A stretch of 64,000 nt of DNA from Blasia pusilla (Eukaryota > Marchantiophyta > Marchantiopsida > Blasiales), in contig CM114274.1 of the NCBI GenBank assembly GCA_050084515.1, positions 1,302,001-1,366,000 on the forward strand. The letters run 5' to 3'. Positions 10,437 through 22,849 of this stretch are shown here, piece after piece; the first letter of the stretch is position 1; the number at the start of each line of letters is the position of its first letter. A model generated the notes under the pieces. It made no database searches. It saw only the letters and a program-made list of their open reading frames with translations, and had not been told where the DNA came from. Position numbers and translations under genes: made by a program.

Positions 10437-11730
10437 GTAATGTACAAGAATAATAAGAAATGATCTTTTTATAACTATTTATGATGTTCGATCCCCAAGA
10501 AGATCACTATCAAATGAAAAGAGAGCTTAATGTGGGTTTTTTTATCATGTAAAGGTTATAGTTATGTGTATACAAGTCGGATTCAATTATTTATCATGTC
10601 ATGCTTCTTCTCACAAGTACCAAGATTTCCTTCCATCTATTCTCTCAAGTGGAAAAGGACAAACACTCAGGAAAATCCTCACTCAACACCAAAGAACCTC
10701 ATTGAGATCTCAACAACGAGATGGCTTCTCCTACTCTCGGAATTCAATCCGTCCTAACAGGCTACTATGTGTCAAACAGATTTCTCACATCTCGCTGTTG
10801 ATTATTCTGTTGGTGAAAGTTGTTCTCCCAATCTAGTACTCACTCTGCATGTCCAATAAGATCACTCATGCATATACGACCCATATGAGAATGAAGAAAT
10901 GGGTTCTTTATTGTACATTCCATCAAGAACAAGAAGGCTTTAAAGTGTTTATAAGTGCGAGAGGGTACTACTCCCTTGCTCGGACCATTCCTACATCATA
11001 AAGATATCGTAAGAGAATGATATTGGGAACTACGTTGATGATCTTTAAATATTCTTTCAAACAACATATGTACCAATGATCTGAAGCACTTCTTGCTAAG
11101 TAGGCACCTCCTAGGATCTTTTAACTAATTTAATCTACGGTTCTCTTGACTCTTATTGTGATCCCTATGAATCCGCTGGTCGTAATTTTCCTACCTTCCT
11201 ATCTGCTCCAAAAAGTCACACCTGTTCCTAGGCTAACTACTTGGTCTGCCGCTTGAAATCGTCGACAGTCTTGTCTTTGTTGCAAAGTCTTAACCTCTTC
11301 TTCTTCGTTAACTGACAAAGCACTCCGCTCTTCGTCCTCGTTCCAAGTACTTTGTTCTTCGTCTCTACTGGAAGTACTTTTGCTTCATCTTGGTGCTTCA
11401 TTAAAGAACGAAGTACTTTGTTAACATGTTCTTTATCCTGCTTCGTTGTCTTTGTTGAGGTTTGCTCTTGGTCTTTAGACTTCGTGAACTCATTTCCCTC
11501 TCCTCTAAGGCAAGTCCTTATTTTCCACCTCTCTGCCTTATCCTAGGAGCTTCATAATCCATTCCAATACTCCTCATTCTTCCATTATACCAAAATGATA
11601 TTGAAAAAAATCCTTTTATATACAAAATTTACTTCCATATAGTCTTCAGCCTTCATTCTTGAAGACTTATGATCTCTTTTTGATAAAAAATTGTGCCTAT
11701 CCTCAAATTTTTGAAAGTTGGAGGTATCAC
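10437..11730 (+). repeat. Solo LTR-like repeat S1 inserted in element 1
   Basis: Starts TGTAATGTAC and ends GGTATCACA (TG...CA), flanked by GCTCG on the left and GCTCA on the right, a candidate 5-bp target duplication with one mismatch. A shorter homologous copy lies inverted at 23446-24427. The inner part is rich in AAGTACTTTG / TCTTCGT motifs. It includes GGTTCGATCCCC-like sequence near 10486, which is probably coincidental. No coding frame belongs to it. Confidence 0.7.
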
Positions 11731-11982
11731 AGCTCAACACCTTGGGAGTCATCGTCTCCTCCTCTAGCTCTTGGTCTGGCACCGATTCGTCTCTCAACTT
11801 TTATCGCTTAACTCGGCGCTTTGTTGGTTCTTTTGCCTCGATTTCCATCTTCAAGCGCCCGCCTCTTCAAATATCCTCCTTATCTTTGGCGTCCCTCCCA
11901 AAGCGTCTAGGTCTCACTACTACCTTGAGATCTCCCCAAGTGTCAAGTTGCTCCTAGGACCTCAGGTTCTCGCTCACTAAGA
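11731..11982 (-). pseudogene. 5' end of gag region of Ty3 element 1
   Basis: Leader and first gag codons of element 1, between solo LTR S1 and the primer binding site. Related by sequence to 17690-17990 of element 3 on the opposite strand (CCCAAGCGTCTAGGTCTC... motifs). The coding frame is too broken to set a start. Confidence 0.45.
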
Positions 11983-12000
11983 AGCTTGGCTCTAATACCA
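11983..12000 (-). other. Primer binding site, Ty3 element 1
   Basis: Minus-sense TGGTATTAGAGCCAAGCT lies immediately inside the LTR. It resembles the TGGTATCAGAGC complement of initiator-methionine tRNA, used by most plant LTR retroelements to prime minus-strand DNA. Confidence 0.7.
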
Positions 12001-13013
12001 CGTATCGTGCCTCTATTCCTCTTGAATGTCAATCTTTAGTGTTGAAGAAGCATACGTTCAGTTGGACACCCTCTTATCGCCAATCTGCACCCAAACACAC
12101 TCACGTTAGTCTGGTCTGGGTCAATCAGCCTTCCAACCCACTGATTTCTCAACTCGGCTCCTCATCAAGCTCAACCTTCTCTAGTTCCTAGCTTCTCAAC
12201 ACATACAAGTCTTTTGAGACTTGGGACAAACTTCTTGGTTAGTCCACGCATCTAAAATGGCATTTGCATGCCTAGAAATCCCAAATATCTAATAGACCTT
12301 GCATGAACCCCTAAAATGAGACCCAAATAAGTCAGACGTGGGTTGGAATCCAATAGGGACCTTAGAAATCTATTCTAATGGACTTGGTTTGGGTTTTCAA
12401 TCCCAACAATAAAACTCTTGATCCATTCCGTGCTCTTGGGTTGCCCCGCGATGCCCCAAAGTGGGATTCGAGTCCCAAGTACTCTGGGATACCTTCCCTC
12501 TTACCAATACTTTTGGGGATCCATGCCCTCCTCCTAACTTTGGGGGAGAGACACTCGGACCCCTCTTTTTGGCCCTCAACTTGACTCATTGTATAGTTTT
12601 TTCTTGCCAATATCTCACTATGTGCCTATGGGTTTATTGAGATCTTTAGTGCATTGGAATTGACTTTGCATAAGATCCCCAACGCTATCTTACGTATTTC
12701 AAACTCATCTTGTTACTAAAAGTTATGGTCCAAAATACAATCAAAACCCCAAATGGTAGTCACGTTCCAAATCTGGTTCTCAACTCTTTGGCAACCAACC
12801 TTCCTAGACTAGACCTCTTTAAAGTCTTGGTTCACATTTGGTCCAAGTTTCCTAGTTGCGACCATGAACACATGAAATGCTCAACCTTGTTCACGTCTAA
12901 TCTCTTGCGTCTCTTCCAAGACACCACTCCAACCCGCAAACCATCCTAGCGTGAGCCCGCTAGAGCTTGGATGTCTAGCTTGGCGATTGTTTGGCTATGA
13001 GGGTTGCGAGACA
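12001..13013 (-). repeat. Chromovirus 5' LTR of Ty3 element 1
   Basis: About 1.0 kb, starting on the minus strand with TGTCTCGCAACCCTCATAGCC (13013 leftward) and ending next to the primer binding site. Members of this LTR family recur at 7733, 13048, 15340/17118, 19802, 49618/59700 and 62502. They share GCGGGCTCACGCTAGG, GTTGGAATCCAA and GCCCAAAGTGGGG blocks. It serves as promoter and polyadenylation region of the retroelement. Confidence 0.75.
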
Positions 13014-13047
13014 TTTGCCCAAAAAATATCAAAAGAAAAATTTGGGT

Positions 13048-13616
13048 TGAGGTCCAAAAGAAGCGACGCGAGGGGCCTTTCCCAAAGACAAGGGGAGGTG
13101 GAGAACCCCAAAAGTATATATAAGGGGAAGGATCTCCAAGGGTGCTTGGGCTTGAACTCTACTTTGGAGAGTCGCGGAGTGAACCAAGGGCATGAAATGG
13201 ATTGAGAGGTTGGCATTGGAGTGCAAACACCATGCCAAGTCCAAGGAAGTGGATTTTGGAGGTCACTCTTGGATTCCAACCCACGAATCATTTGTTGGGT
13301 CTCGGTTAGGGACTCATGCAAGGTCTATTGGACACTTGGGACCGCTATGCATGCAAGCATTTTTTTAGGTGCTTGGACTATCTAGAAAGTTTGTCCCAAG
13401 TCTAGGAATATTTTTTGATTTTGGGAAGTAAGGAATTAGGAAGATAGCTTGATGCATGACCCGAGTTGAGAACTTGAGGAGTTGGAAGGCTCATTGACCC
13501 AGACTAGACTAACGTGAGTGTGTTTGGATGCAAATCAATGGTGTGAGCATGTCCTACTGAACGTACACTTCAGAAAACATTGAGATTGATGCTCAAGAGG
13601 AGTAAGCATACGACAC
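13048..13616 (+). repeat. Inverted LTR fragment of the same chromovirus family
   Basis: Plus-oriented 3' two-thirds of the LTR, ending in GCATACGACAC at 13616, the same LTR terminus as at 17660-17667. It lies head to head with the 12001-13013 LTR. No primer binding site follows, so it is a truncated solo fragment. Confidence 0.65.
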
Positions 13617-14900
13617 AATTAGTCATATGTTTAGTACTTACCAAAGTAGAAACAAAGCGTTAATCACTTGGGAGTCTCTCGATATGCATGACATCTCTAT
13701 AAGAAGCCCCTATCCTAAGCCTTGACCAATCTCCCAAAGTTTCTCACCTAGACGAGAGCGAGTTGATAATTTCCTTAAGGTGCGTTCCGAAGGGTTCCTT
13801 AGTTCAAACTTGAAAAAGGGCCCAAGGAGTTTCTTGTTCCAAGACTTGAGCAAGTAGGGAGAAGGAGGGTTTTGCCCCTATAGGTACTTTTGGGGTTCTC
13901 AGGGGGAGCCCCACCTTTCACATCATCCACTTAGGCCCTTCATTTTGGTCCAGAACCCAAACATAGTTTGCAACCCGTAGATACACATTTGATGTGTTAG
14001 CCCCCAAGATGGCTTGAGGGAGTCTCCTTGCAGATTCTACATATCCCAACTCCCCAAACGTATCTTGGAACTTTAATCCATATTTTTTGCATCTTACGGC
14101 AAACATCCATCTCGACTCTCACCATTTGGTATCTTATGGTTATCTAACTTATCTTGCCGTCCTTTGCATTTTGTGACTAGTTTCATGGTGTCTTATCCTT
14201 CTTAAGTACTCTCATGTTCACTGCTACTTGCCCTTGATTTGGAATGTGGCTTAAGGATCTCACACCTTTCTTTCCTCTTCCTCATCATTCCGAGTGGCTA
14301 TGCAAGTTTAGTCTCAAGGCACATCCCTATCTCGAATAGCTATGTCTATGGTGCCCACACTAGCAAGGACTTAGAAAGCTAGTGAATCATGATTGTAGGT
14401 CCAAGGAGGAAAGACCTTGGTATGATCCACCAAAGTTGAAACCTAGACTAGCTAGTGACAAGACCAAGAGGGGCAACAAAATAAATCATGGGACTAACGT
14501 TGTCGTATAGTAAAATCACCCACTATGTAAACTCCTTTATCATTAATAATTAGAGAGAGCTTTATTAGTATTAAGTAAATTAGCTTAGGAAAATGAAATT
14601 CTCATGTTTAAGCCTCTTTAGGGTGGCTCATTTGTACGAGCCTAACTTTAGGAAAAGAGGTAATAAATAAAATATGGGATTGTAAAAGTAAAGTAGTGGG
14701 ATTGATGCTTTAATGAAAGAAAAGCAAAAGTGGTCTTGGTTAGTGGCTAGGATAGTTGGGGTAGTTTGGAAGATATGAAGTGAGTAAAGGAGGATATTTT
14801 GGGAGAGATAAGGGGTAATCTACTTGTGTCAAAATATGATTGGCTAAGCCTTCAGATGAAGCCATATGGCACAAGATAAGATTAATCCTATTTCGTAGTC
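13617..14900. other. Non-coding, no feature recognised
   Basis: About 1.3 kb without a usable coding frame on either strand and without clear similarity to the other repeats of the window. It becomes AT-rich towards 14500-14700. Probably decayed transposon sequence. Confidence 0.3.
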
Positions 14901-15339
14901 TTGTGGATCCCTTGTGAGTATATAAAGAGGAAGGACCTTCAAGGTTTCATCACTTTCTAGTTCACATCTTGAGTTTCTCGTGTCACTCTTAAGTGGATGG
15001 CTTTGGGATTGCTTGTTCTTCCAATGAGACTGGATTACCCCTCTTGGGAGAGTAACTTGACCATGGTCTATTCTTCGAGAGAATTCTAGAGTGTGGTATG
15101 TGTAGAGATGAGAGACTTGTCACCTTAGGGAGTTTAGTCATACTAGAAATAGTGGATGGTTTGACTTGTTATCTTCCCAATGAGAGTGGATTACCACTCT
15201 TGGGAGAGCAACTCTGCCAAACCCCATTCTAGAAGAGAGTAGAGGATGTCCATCAAGTATGGATAGGGGTGGAGTACGAGTTGTGCCCGATTTTCCTTCT
15301 CTTAACCCGTACCACATCAAGATTCTCTTGCAAACCCAA
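14901..15339 (+). repeat. Putative LTR/promoter fragment with duplicated motif
   Basis: TATATAAAGAGG at 14930-14941 looks like a TATA box. Downstream, the phrase CTTGGGAGAGTAACT (15043) recurs as CTTGGGAGAGCAACT (15199) within a longer imperfect duplication of about 155 bp. No coding frame. Likely the R-U5 part of an unidentified LTR abutting the chromovirus LTR at 15340. Confidence 0.35.
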
Positions 15340-15629
15340 ACTTGAGAGGATCCGAGTCTCGGATGAGACGTGGTCAAGGGGTGAGAACTGGACTTAGGAC
15401 GTGGCTAGCGTTTGGGGTTTTGACTATATTTTCAACCATAACTTTTATTCTTGAGATTTATTTGGAACAAATAAGAAGGCGTTGGAAAGCTTGTGCAGAT
15501 CTAGTTCCAACGCATCAAAGATCTTAGCAAATGCTTAAGGATAGGCTGAGATATTGGCCAAAAAGACTGTATAGGGAGTCAGGTTGAGGGCCAAAAAGAA
15601 GGGCTCGGGTGTCTCTTCCCCAAAGATAG
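15340..15629 (+). repeat. Chromovirus LTR of Ty3 element 3, left part
   Basis: Plus-oriented middle portion of the LTR (GTTTGGGGTTTTGAC..., GAGGGCCAAAAAGAAGGG). It is cut at 15630 by repeat S3, and the LTR resumes at 17118. The first ~180 bp of the LTR are missing. Confidence 0.65.
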
Positions 15630-17117
15630 GGGTGTTATGTAAAACTCTAGGAAAAAGGTACTCTTTCTATCGCAAAGTACAAAGTTCATTTCCAAGAGAT
15701 CAATGTTTCCTGAGTAAAGAGAGGTTTTATAAGAATTAACAAGAATAACTCCTTCTTCAATGATTTTACTGAATAACTACAATGACACTATCTTACAAGT
15801 ACAAAAGAATAAAAGGATTTTCTTCCCTCTTGGAAAAGACTCTTCTCAAGTGCGCACAAAGACTCTTGCGAATTTGAGATAACAAAACTCCAACGAAGAC
15901 CTCAAAGAGACCTAAAAAATGGCGGCTCACCCTACTTTCAGAACTAAATCTATCATGGCAGGTTACTCACTGTCTAACAGCTTTCCTACACTCTTCTTGA
16001 TTATCTTTTGGAATTCCAAAAATGCAAGACGCAACTCTCATCTCTACTGCAGCCCAATAAGATTTTACACCCAACTCCGCACATAAGAAAGCATGAGAGA
16101 AGACTCCTCTTCTGCATCAAAGTGTGGAGAAAATGTTGCAGGCTTCAGACTCTTCAACTTGGATCATCCCCCAACAACCCATCAACATAATCCCCACAAG
16201 AACTGAGAAATTCCTAACACAAGGGCATGACCTTTCTTCATCCGATTAGTCACAAGTATTTGGAAGATTCAAGACACTAGGGAATGATCCCTTCTTCTAC
16301 TAATGTGCTCTTTAAATAGTCTATACAATTTATGATTGATATTCCTATTCTAATCTAGAATTCTAACTGCTAATCCTAACCTACCCTATTCAGATTCCCA
16401 AACCTCATCTTCCCAGACGATTGGTTGCCATGTTGTTTCATTTTACTCCCTTCTTCACCGTTGTGCCGCTCCATTTCTGGCTTCCGAAACCGCCGTGACG
16501 ATTTGATCTTCACAGTCTTCGCCCTCTTTGCAGTCTTTGTAGTCTTTATCTTTGCTATCCTATCTTAGCGATCCTATCTTTGCGCGAAGACTCTTATCGT
16601 TCCGTCACCATGAAGATTCCTCCTTTCTACTTTCTTTCAATCCACTGCCTTCAAAACACTTCCTATCTTTCTATTCCTATTCTTAATACACCTTTCCGCT
16701 TCCTGAAGACTCTTTGACCTCTTCCTTCTTTGGGTTCTTAGTCTTTGCTCTTCATTCTTCATCCTCTGTACCCAGTCTTTGCACAAAGACTACCTTTATT
16801 CTTCTTTACAAAGAATCTTTTTCCAATCTTTGTTGACAGTCTTTTACATTGTTCTTACTACGGTCTTTCTTGCGAAGCACCCGCGCTTCCTCTTCTAACT
16901 TCCTTTCCTATCTTTTCTTACTTTTACACAATTCTCACTCTTCCAAGACAATCCTTAATCTTCTCACATCTCCTATCCTCTCATCAGAGTTCTGTTCGTC
17001 ACTCTTTCATACAATTTCAGTAAAGTATGACTCTTAACTTCCGGTATTGAGTCTTTAGTCCTTGCTCAAGGAAGACTGTTGTACAAAAATTGATGTTTTT
17101 GTCAAAATTTCAAAAAC
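15630..17117 (+). repeat. LTR-like repeat S3 inserted within a chromovirus LTR
   Basis: Starts TGTTATGTAAAACTC. Much of 15780-16010 is similar to S1 (for example CTCACTCAACACC / AATGGCGGCTCACC and GGTTACTCACTGTCTAACAG blocks against 10680-10800). It is rich in AGTCTTTG / TCTTCC motifs and has no coding frame. The right boundary near 17117 is approximate; it is set where chromovirus LTR sequence (GGGTGGGAATCCC) resumes. Confidence 0.55.
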
Positions 17118-17667
17118 ATGGGCACTATAAGAAGAAGGGTGGGAATCCCTAGAAGTACTTGCAATGGGGAAGGTCTCCAAGGGTGTTTGGGACTCAATCC
17201 CATTATGGGCTTCTCGAGGCGACTCAAGGGTATGGAATGGATCAGGAGTTTTGGTGTTGGGGATTCAAAATCCCAACAAAGTCCAATATAGTGGATGTTG
17301 GAGGTCCTATTGGATTCCAACCCGCGCCTCATATGGTTGGGTCTCAATTTGGGGCTCATGCCAGGTCCATTGGAAAATTGAGACTGCTAGGCCTGCAAAC
17401 GCCATTTTAGATGTCTCGACTAAGCCGAAAGGTTGTCCCAAGTCTCTTAAGACTTGCCCGTGTTGGGAAGCTAGGAATGAGGGAAGATTGAGCTTGATCA
17501 AATGCCGAGTTGAGAACTTGTCATTAGTGGGTTGAATGGCCGATTGACATAGACCAGACTAATGACAGTGTGGTTGGGTGCAGATTGGCGATGAGAGCAT
17601 GTCCAAATGAATGTACGCTTCTGCAATACTAGAGATTGACGTTTGAGGGAAGTAGGCGCACGACACG
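17118..17667 (+). repeat. Chromovirus LTR of Ty3 element 3, right part
   Basis: Resumes the LTR after S3 and runs to its terminus ...GCGCACGACACG. The primer binding site TGGTATCAAAGTTAATCC follows immediately at 17668, which fixes this as a 5' LTR on the plus strand. Confidence 0.7.
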
Positions 17668-17685
17668 TGGTATCAAAGTTAATCC
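17668..17685 (+). other. Primer binding site, Ty3 element 3
   Basis: TGGTATCAAAGTTAATCC is adjacent to the LTR end and matches the initiator-Met tRNA type site at its first eight bases, with later mismatches. Confidence 0.6.
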
Positions 17686-17699
17686 TTGGTGAGTGAGAA

Positions 17700-19790
17700 C
17701 TTGAGGTCATGGGAGCAATTGGATGCTTGGGGAAAACCCAAGGTAGCGGCGAGACCTAGACGCTTGGGGAGGGACGCAAGAAACAAGGAGGAGATCTAAG
17801 TGAGGCGGCTTGAAGATGGTGACGGAGGGACATGAACCACGGAAGCTATGAATCAAGCGACATAAAGCAAGAGACAAACCGATGTTGGACTGGAAGTAGG
17901 TGGAGAAGATGCTGACTCTCAAAGTGCCAAACTCCAAACATGAGGGTGTCCCAGTCGCAAACCCTTCCACTAGGCCATCGGCTCCAAACTCAAGCAAACC
18001 GGAATTTTATGCCCAAATCATGGACTTGATGAAGCTGATGACTGAGCAAATGTCCTAGCAGAGCAAGCGGATTCCAGAGCTTGAGTCGGACCGAGCTTTG
18101 AGTTTTGGAAAAAAACTTTGCAATCTACAAAGGATGGCATTGATGAGGTCTTGGTGAACACATTCTTGGATGCATATGAGGTGGAGCTGAGGCAAAGACC
18201 ATTGAGGTTGAGCGTCTTAGTGAAAGGCAGATGGTTGCATATGAGATTGGTTCGTGAGGTTCATGTGAGAAAGGAGTTGGTGAACGCCATGATAAGGAGG
18301 AGTTTGACCGAGTTGGAAGATGGGTTTCTCTGCTTGATGAGATAGGTAGAGGAGATTGCAAGCAATAGACGCAAAGATAAGGACTCAGCTTCAAGGCAAA
18401 TCCCAGAACCGCTTCAAAGAGTAGTAAAGGAGTTTTGTGATGTCTTCACGAATGACCTTTCGAAAAATTTGCCACCACATAGGGAAGTCGATCACAAGAT
18501 AAAGGTCATTCCTAGATCTCAACCACCTTCAAAGGCCCCATACAGATTGAACCAGGGGAACTTGCTGAGTTTAAAAAGCAGTCGAGTGAGCTCTTAGTGA
18601 AGGGCTACATCAGAACTAGCAAAGTCATTGTATGGAGTGTCTGTTCTCTTTTTGAAGAAGAAGGATGGGAAGATGAGACTTTGGGTTGATTACCGTGCCA
18701 TGCATAAAGTGATGGTGAGAAACACTTACCCTCTTCCTAGGATTGATGATCTCTCTAATACACTGTCAAGGCCAAAGTACTCCTATATTTGAAGTCAGGA
18801 TATTACTAGATTTGGATTGCCGAAGCGGATGTGGAGAAGATTACGTGTAGGACGAGATATGGCTCGTTCGAATTTGTAGTGATGCCCTTCACTCTATGGA
18901 ATGCACCTACGATGTTCACCACATTGATGAGAGCGGTGTGTTGTCAAAGCTAAGGGCAAACATGCTGAATGCGAATATAGAAAAGAGTGAGTTCGTATTG
19001 CGCAAGATCAAGTTCTTGGGTCACGTGGTTAGCGTTGATTAAGTTAGTCTGGATATGGATAAGGTGAAAGCAATCGCTGAGTGGAAACTGCTTTCTACAA
19101 TGAAGGAAATGAGGAGGTTTTATCGGTGCAGTTCAATTTTACTAGTTTTATGTAAGGAACTTTTCGGGAATAGTGAGACCTCTCACTTTTTGGAATGCGA
19201 AGTTTCCTAACACAAAATAGACCCAAGAAGTGAATGAGGTGTTCAACCGAGCCAAGGAGATCCTATCACAAGAGCCAGTGTTGAAGCTACCAGAGTTCGA
19301 AAAACCGTTTGAGGTGCATACTAATGCTAATGATTTTTCCAATGCAGGAATGTTGGTACAAGAAGGGAGACTTGTAGCATACGAGAGCAAGAAGCTTAGC
19401 AACACCAAATGGAGGTGGCCCACTCATGAGAATGAGTTGTTTCCGGTGGTCAATTTCTTGAGAAAGTGGCCTCAATATTTTGGACTTCACAAGACTCGAG
19501 TATTCACTGATAATGTATCACTCACGTATTTTGAGACACAAGATTGAGTGACATTGGAAAAATTGTGATGGTGTGATATCTTGGCGTTGATGAATGTGAA
19601 ACTAATCTATCTATAAGCCAAGGAAGGATAATGTCATTCCAAATACGTTGAGTTGCATGGATAAGGGCATATCATCGACAACACAGGTCTTGAGAGCAAT
19701 GTTCCCTAAGGAAACAAAGCTCAAGAGAAGAATTCGTGAAGGATACATGAAGGAAACCCAAGCAAGCAAGTACCTAAGGAGCGGTTGAAG
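17700..19790 (+). pseudogene. Ty3/chromovirus gag-pol remnant (element 3)
   Basis: The short gag start (near 17930-18100) contains FYAQIMDLMKLMTEQM. It jumps by deletion to the protease-RT linker at 18118 (VDHKIKVIPRSQPPSKAPYRL near 18488). RT motifs follow: [18 protein letters not shown] (18650) and [11 protein letters not shown] (18720). The catalytic YxDD part is lost in an internal deletion near 18930. RNase H is well preserved at 19230-19547 (LKLPEFEKPFEVHTNANDFS, AYESKKL, TDNVSLTYFET). The remnant ends with the RNase H-integrase linker VLRAMFPKET (19690-19780). At 19802 a minus-strand LTR takes over, so integrase is missing. Confidence 0.75.
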
Positions 19791-19801
19791 CGGGGGAGAA
19801 T

Positions 19802-20817
19802 TTCATGCTCTTACTCCCCTCGAACGTCAATCTCTAATGTTGCGGAAGCATATGTTTAGTAGGACACGCTCTCATCTCCGATGGGCACCCAAATACACTC
19901 ACGTTAGTATGGTCAAGATCAACCAGCCATCCAACCCAATGAGTCCCCAACTCGGCATCTCATCAAGCTCAACCTTCCCTCATTCCTAGCTTCCCAACAT
20001 GCGCAAGTTTTCCAAGACTTGGGACATACTTTATGGTTAGTGTAGGTGCCTAAAATGGTCTTTGTTTGCCTAGCGGTCCCAACTGTCCATTGGACCTTGC
20101 ATGACCTCCCAAACCGAGACCCAACAATATGAGTTGCGGGTTAGAATCCAATAGGGACCTCCGAAATCCACTCTATTGGACTTGGTTCCGATTTCAAATC
20201 CCAACGCTAAAACTCATGATCCACTCTGTGCCCTTGAGTCGCCTCGCGGCGCCCAAAGTGGGGATTTGAGACCAAGCACCCTTGGATAATTTCCCCCCTT
20301 ACTAGTATTTCTAGGGATTCCCACCCTCCCCCTACCTTTGGGGAAGAGACATCCGGGCCCCTCTTTTTGGCCCAACTTCCGACACAATTTTTTTGGCCAA
20401 TATCTGAGCCTCTACTAGAGCATTTGATGAGATCTTTGTACGTAGGAACTAGCTCTCCATAAGCTTTCCAACACCACCTTACTTGTCCCAAACTCATCTC
20501 AGGACTAAAAGGGACGGTCGAAAATACGATCGAAAATCCCAAACGCTAGCCATGTCCTAAGTCCGGTTCTCACCCCTTGGCCATGTCTCGTACGAGACTT
20601 GACTCCTCTCAAGTGTGGATTTGCATTTTGTTCTCGTTTCATACTTGTGACCCATAAACTCATGAAACACTCAAAACGCTCGCCTTGCCCATGTCTCGCA
20701 TTTGTGTTTCCTAATTTGTCTCTTCTTGAGACATCTCTAAAGCGCAAACCATCCTAGCGTGAGCCCGCTAGAGGTCGAATATTCTTCTTGGTGCTCGTTT
20801 GGTTATGAGGGTCACGA
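19802..20817 (-). repeat. Chromovirus 3' LTR of Ty3 element 4
   Basis: Minus-oriented, about 1.0 kb, beginning TGTCGTGACCCTCATAACC (20817 leftward). The polypurine tract (minus sense AAGAGGGGTGAG, 20818-20829) lies just inside, so this is the 3' LTR of the element whose coding part lies at 21541-22849 and 38103-38685. Confidence 0.75.
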
Positions 20818-21540
20818 CACTCACCCCTCTTTAGAGGTTGATGCCCTCATCAATGCAAACCTTCTAATGTCAAGTCTTTTTGGGAAGCCGACCCCTTGAC
20901 ATCAAATTGCGTTATGATAGCTAATCCGCAATTCCTCATTTGGCTTAAGTCTTACATTGTCGCTACAACACTTAGCATTATTTAGCATCTCCTCTTCAAT
21001 AAGCCTAGATTAGTTTTTCACAACTAATTTAACCTATCAAATAAGCTAACTAAGTTTGCTACCTAAGACTTCTTTGGCTCACAAGTGGTAAACATTCCAC
21101 CGGCTTGTTTACACGGTCCTCAAGTCATACTACTTTTGGAATGCTCTCGTATTCGACGTAGGGGTGTTACTAAGTTCATTCATGCACTCACAAGAAAGAT
21201 CACCTCAAGCCCCAAGATAGAGTGATCTACCCTACCAACGCTAGGGCGAGCCCAAGTGTTAGTCATCCAACACTTGGTCCTGTTCTAGATGCTTATTTGA
21301 ATACAAGCTCTCACCTCAAATACTCCTTTTCTATTCTCTTGACTTACATTCTTACACATGAGGAACTACTCATTGCCATGCACTACCAAAAACAAATTGC
21401 AATTAACACAAGCATCGAATCTCCAAATCCATGCCTTCCTTTATTGCAACATTAGCCTATTCTAGTTACAACATCTTCTTGCCCAATCTTCCTATGGTCA
21501 CAAGGTTATGTCCCTAGCTACTCCGTGTACTAACCCATGT
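20818..21540 (-). other. 3' untranslated region of Ty3 element 4
   Basis: Between the chromodomain end and the 3' LTR. Homologous to 60248-60976 of element 5 (shared AAGCCCCAAGATAGAGTGA and CTTAGCATCATTTAGC-like blocks). No coding frame. Confidence 0.6.
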
Positions 21541-22849
21541 GCTTTTCCTCCATCTGTTTGAAGTCTTGCAACACCTCTTGCGCGTGTTCCAGATCTGCCT
21601 CCGCAATCCAAGTAGCCTCTTTCACATCGTAGCCCTTCCACTTGACCAAGTACTCGTACTTGTTGGTATGCCTCAAACTCAAACCTCGAACTTCGGCTCT
21701 TTGTTCATAATTACTGCTTGCGGTCTCAACAAGTGCCTTTGCTTGGGACGCACATTATCGTGAAGACACTTCTTCAATAATGACACATGGAAAATTGGAT
21801 GTATCTTGAACTCTTCTGGAAGCTCCAATGTAGACACGTCCTCAAACGGGTTTTCCCTGATCATATACGATCCAACATACTTGGCAAATAGCTTCACCGA
21901 CAACTCCTTCAGAAGAGTGAGATTCTTCACACTCAACCACACTTGCTCCCCTACTTGGAATCTCACTAGCTTGGCGCCGACTCTTGTTAGCATGCTTAAT
22001 GTACCTTCCTTGAGCCTTTGCAAGACTTCTTCTTGCTCGCTCCTCCCGTTCTCGCATCTCCACTAACAAACCTTTCGTCATTGCTTGTCAAGTTTGTGTT
22101 GATGTAGTACCCTTCGAGAGGGCCAAGTCAAGAAGCCCTTCTAGCTCATATCCATAGGCCAAAAGAAACAGATATTCTCGAGTTGTAGAATGCTTGATCG
22201 AGTTTCATCCATACTTAGCCACTTCACCCAATCTTGCTGATCCGCACTCTCGTAATTCCTTAAGTACGGATTCATGAGCAAGTTTACCTTTTCTGTATGT
22301 CCATCAATTTGTGAGTGGAAGGCAGTACTAAAACTCAGCTTGAACCTAAGCCTTCTAAATAAGTGCTTCCAAACAACACTAATAAACTTCGGATCCCGAT
22401 CTGAAACAATACTATTAGGCAATCCACGAGCGCACCACCAGCTATCTAGGAAAATACCAGAAGTTGTATAGGCCGTCGCGTAATCCATTGTTGACACAAA
22501 TCTGCCCAAATTGCTACACTGATTCCTTCCACATTCATAAACTCCAAGGTATCATGCCATCGTAGTTGCTTTGGTGTCACTCGATCTTGGGTCTCCAAAT
22601 ACTTGAGTGATACATTATTGGTGAACACTTGAGTCCTATGAAGTCCCAAATAGTGACGCCACTTCCTCAAGCAATGAACCACCGCAAATTTTTTTTTCTC
22701 ACGAGTGGGCCACCTCTGTTTGATGTCCCTAAGCTTCTTGCTCTCATATGCTAAACGTCTCCCTTCCTGTACCAACATTCTTGCAATCGCAAAATCACTA
22801 GCATCTGTATGCATCTTGAACAGTTTGTTGAACTCCGATAGCTTCAGCA
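21541..22849 (-). pseudogene. Ty3 element 4: RNase H, integrase and chromodomain
   Basis: Minus strand, in order. RNase H at 22849-22560 (KLSEFNKLFKMHTDASDF, ESKKLRDIKQRWPTRE, NNVSLKYLETQD). A shortened integrase core at 22509-22141 (WWCARGLPNSIVSDRDPKFISVVWK, AFHSQIDGHTEKVN). The GPY/F-like module at 22023-21700 (RFQVGEQVWLSVKNLTL, HPIFHVSLLKKCL). A chromodomain ends near 21560 (EYLVKWKGY-type, followed by EATW). Integrase inserts element DNA; chromodomains steer it to marked chromatin. The front half of integrase, including the zinc-binding part, is deleted. Its RT half lies 15 kb to the right at 38103-38685, separated by a DNA transposon. Confidence 0.8.
22841..22849 (+). repeat. Left copy of 9-bp target-site duplication
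   Basis: GCTTCAGCA here and GCTTCAGGA at 38094-38102 flank the 15.2-kb element and differ at one base. Joining the two sides restores the Ty3 reading frame (SQEPILK running into LKLSEF). A 9-bp duplication is typical of MULE transposons. Confidence 0.8.

Noticed and set aside
10480-10500. tRNA gene or SINE, from GGTTCGATCCCC-like sequence in S1 and S2
   Set aside because: No cloverleaf or A box at the right distance; the motif lies inside an LTR-like repeat with TG...CA ends.
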